Assembly: GCA_964638245.1 (NCBI GenBank) | Contig: CAZWZG010000158.1 | Location: 1-7,120 of the forward strand | DNA length: 7,120 bases | Direction: 5' to 3' | Source: CAZWZG01 sp964638245 | GTDB lineage: Bacteria; Pseudomonadota; Alphaproteobacteria; Rhodobacterales; Rhodobacteraceae | Shown here: positions 5,921 through 7,120 of the stretch, piece by piece | Layout of the letters: every line of letters starts with the position of its first letter | How positions within the stretch are numbered: the stretch's first letter is position 1 | Program-made: the position numbers and the translations under genes | The notes under the pieces: model-generated | Seen by the model: only the letters and a program-made list of their open reading frames with translations | What the model was told of the DNA's origin: nothing | Database searches by the model: none

Positions 5921-5956
5921 CGACATTTGTGACGCTTCCACGACATTTCGTGTCGT
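5921..5956. repeat. 20-bp-spaced direct repeat and dyad before the permease gene
   Basis: CGACATTTGTG (5921-5931) and CGACATTTCGTG (5941-5952) repeat in the same orientation with starts 20 bp apart. The second copy is also part of the inverted repeat ACGACA-tttcg-TGTCGT (5940-5956). The block lies 15-50 bp after the transglycosylase stop and 100 bp before the permease start. Two same-orientation sites two helical turns apart fit AraC-type or other dimeric regulator binding. A hairpin role in 3'-end formation is also possible. Confidence 0.45.
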
Positions 5957-5962
5957 TAGCTG

Positions 5963-5998
5963 TTGACCCCTGCGCTGTCGGCACGTCATCCTAAATTT
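5963..5998 (+). promoter_or_regulatory. Weak candidate promoter for the permease operon
   Basis: TTGACC (5963-5968) matches five of six bases of a sigma-70 -35 box. The downstream region turns AT-rich (ctaaatttaataaaaat from 5991). The best-spaced -10 hexamers (CATCCT at 5987, 18-bp spacer) are poor matches, so this is a position-based suggestion only. Confidence 0.25.
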
Positions 5999-6055
5999 AA
6001 TAAAAATCAGAACAGGCGCTCAAATAATGACGCGCCGCACCGACTGAGAGGGGAT

Positions 6056-7012
6056 ATGTCCGGACTTCTTTCGCTGATCGGCAAACGTCTGGGACTGGGT
6101 GTCCTGACGTTGTTTGTCGTATCGCTCGTTATCTTTTTCGCCGTTGAGGCGTTGCCGGGCGACCCGGCCACGCAGATCCTTGGGCAAGGTGCGACCGAGG
6201 AAAACCTCGCCGCCCTGCGCGAGCGTCTTGGCCTCAATGAAAATGTCTTCGTGCGTTATTTTGGATGGCTTTTCGGAGCGTTCCAGGGCGACTTCGGGAT
6301 CTCATTTGCCAATGACCGCCCTGTGGGCGAGCAGATTGGGCCACGGTTTGCAAACACACTCTGGCTGGCTGCATACGCTGCTGTGATCGCTGTCCCTACC
6401 GCGATCTTTCTGGGCATCTGTGCTGCACTTTTCCGGAACTCGATCTATGATCGGGTGTCGAACTCACTGGCGCTTGTGTCGATTTCGAGCCCTGAATTCT
6501 TCATCGGCTATATCCTTGTTCTGTTCCTTGCGGTGCAAAACCAGATCTTTCCACCGATCTCTTCAGTGACGCCGGGGATGTCGTTTTGGGCACGGGTTGA
6601 AACGACCACCCTGCCCGCGATCACGATGGCGCTGGTGGTGACCGCCTACATGATGCGCATGACCCGCGCTGCGATCATCAACCTGCTCGCCTCGCCCTAT
6701 ATCGAGATGGCGCGTCTGAAAGGTGTTCCCGCAAGCAAGGTGATCACGCGGCATGCGTTGCCCAACGCGCTTGCGCCGATCATCAACGTCGTTGCCCTGA
6801 ACCTTGCCTACCTGATCACCGGCGTTGTGCTGGTCGAGGTGGTCTTTGTTTATCCGGGCGTTGGTCAGCTTCTGGTCGATGGGGTGTCCAAACGTGACTT
6901 CCCGATCGTACAGGCTGCCTGTCTGATCTTTGCGGCGACCTTCATTCTCTTCAACCTGATTGCCGATGTCGGTTCGATCGTCTCGAACCCGCGTCTGCGG
7001 CATCCGAAATAA
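6056..7012 (+). CDS. DppB/OppB-type ABC transporter permease
   Basis: This 318-residue inner-membrane protein is one half of the membrane channel of a peptide/nickel-type ABC importer. A membrane helix at about 9-31 is followed by the typical EALPGDPATQILG and the periplasmic stretch LGLNENVFVRYFGWLFG with QGDFGISF (77-84), as in DppB/OppB proteins. Further helices lie near 100-125, 134-160, 186-204, 238-265 and 285-308. The EAA loop that contacts the ATPase is at 217-242 (EMARLKG, then RHALPNALAPI). The start at ATG 6056 is chosen because GAGAGGGG directly precedes it; an in-frame ATG at 5963 would add 31 polar residues with no family similarity. A partner permease and ATPases are expected but not visible. 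The binding protein at 3363-4976 is a likely partner although ssb intervenes. Confidence 0.97.
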   Translation: MSGLLSLIGKRLGLGVLTLFVVSLVIFFAVEALPGDPATQILGQGATEENLAALRERLGLNENVFVRYFGWLFGAFQGDFGISFANDRPVGEQIGPRFANTLWLAAYAAVIAVPTAIFLGICAALFRNSIYDRVSNSLALVSISSPEFFIGYILVLFLAVQNQIFPPISSVTPGMSFWARVETTTLPAITMALVVTAYMMRMTRAAIINLLASPYIEMARLKGVPASKVITRHALPNALAPIINVVALNLAYLITGVVLVEVVFVYPGVGQLLVDGVSKRDFPIVQAACLIFAATFILFNLIADVGSIVSNPRLRHPK

Positions 7013-7024
7013 GGGGGGCGAGAG

Positions 7025-7120
7025 ATGGAAGAAGCCGCACACCTCGGCACGTTCGCGATCATCTACTTCGCGTTCCCGATCGTCGTTACAAGCTATGCCG
7101 CCTATGTAAAAACCCGGGCC
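7025..7120 (+). CDS. Unidentified membrane protein, start only (cut by the right edge)
   Basis: An ORF starts 12 bp after the permease stop, with GGGGGGCGAGAG immediately before the ATG. It stays open for all 32 codons to the window edge. The visible residues are MEEAAHLGTF, then a hydrophobic stretch IIYFAFPIVVTSYAAY (about residues 12-27), then VKTRA. This predicts one membrane helix followed by a positive cytoplasmic segment. It does not look like the usual N-terminus of a DppC/OppC partner permease, which would be expected at this place in the operon. It may be a small membrane protein between the two permease genes or an unusual second permease. I do not recognise it. Tight spacing implies co-transcription and perhaps translational coupling. 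Confidence 0.6.
   Translation, partial: MEEAAHLGTFAIIYFAFPIVVTSYAAYVKTRA

Noticed and set aside
5963..6055. N-terminal extension of the permease from the in-frame ATG at 5963
   Set aside because: The added 31 residues are polar and unlike DppB N-termini, that ATG lacks a clear ribosome site, and ATG 6056 follows GAGAGGGG directly before the expected membrane helix.
1..7120. CRISPR arrays, tRNA or rRNA genes, insertion sequences, prophage attachment sites
   Set aside because: No spaced repeats of CRISPR size, cloverleaf-like segments, transposase motifs or terminal inverted repeats were seen on either strand. The two gaps could hide only what lies within them.

Overview
The window looks like part of an alphaproteobacterial chromosome, most likely Rhodobacterales (Roseobacter-type). 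The grounds are moderately high GC, the conserved pyrH-frr-uppS order, a glycine-rich SSB ending in MDDEIPF, a Tat-exported oligopeptide-type binding protein, and Shine-Dalgarno-led starts. The assignment is inferred from gene content and style, without any database search. The sequence is a scaffold with two 100-N gaps (1179-1278 and 5750-5849). Each gap lies inside a gene whose two ends can still be read on either side.

Left part (1-1356, minus strand): pyrH (UMP kinase, interrupted by gap 1), frr (ribosome recycling factor) and uppS (undecaprenyl diphosphate synthase, running off the left edge). This is a conserved housekeeping operon linking pyrimidine nucleotides, translation and the cell-wall lipid carrier. 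miaA (tRNA dimethylallyltransferase) diverges from pyrH across about 60 bp and is followed by an AraC-family regulator with a cupin-like sensor half.

Middle (3225-5166): a regulatory interval with a stable hairpin and a perfect 6+6 bp dyad leads into a gene for a Tat-secreted family 5 solute-binding protein. That gene ends at a strong intrinsic terminator. It is convergent with ssb. The ssb-side intergenic DNA carries an imperfect hairpin and three tandem 11-bp units.

Right part (5167-7120): ssb (minus) diverges from a probable lytic transglycosylase (plus, interrupted by gap 2). A 149-bp interval with a 20-bp-spaced direct repeat then leads to a DppB/OppB-type ABC permease. Twelve bases after it starts an unidentified membrane ORF that is cut by the right edge. 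The binding protein, the permease and possibly the AraC regulator plausibly form one peptide-type uptake system, but the ssb/transglycosylase pair splits them, which is unusual. I found no CRISPR array, tRNA, rRNA or insertion sequence, and no clear evidence of a wholly new system. The most open items are the terminal membrane ORF and the regulatory repeats.
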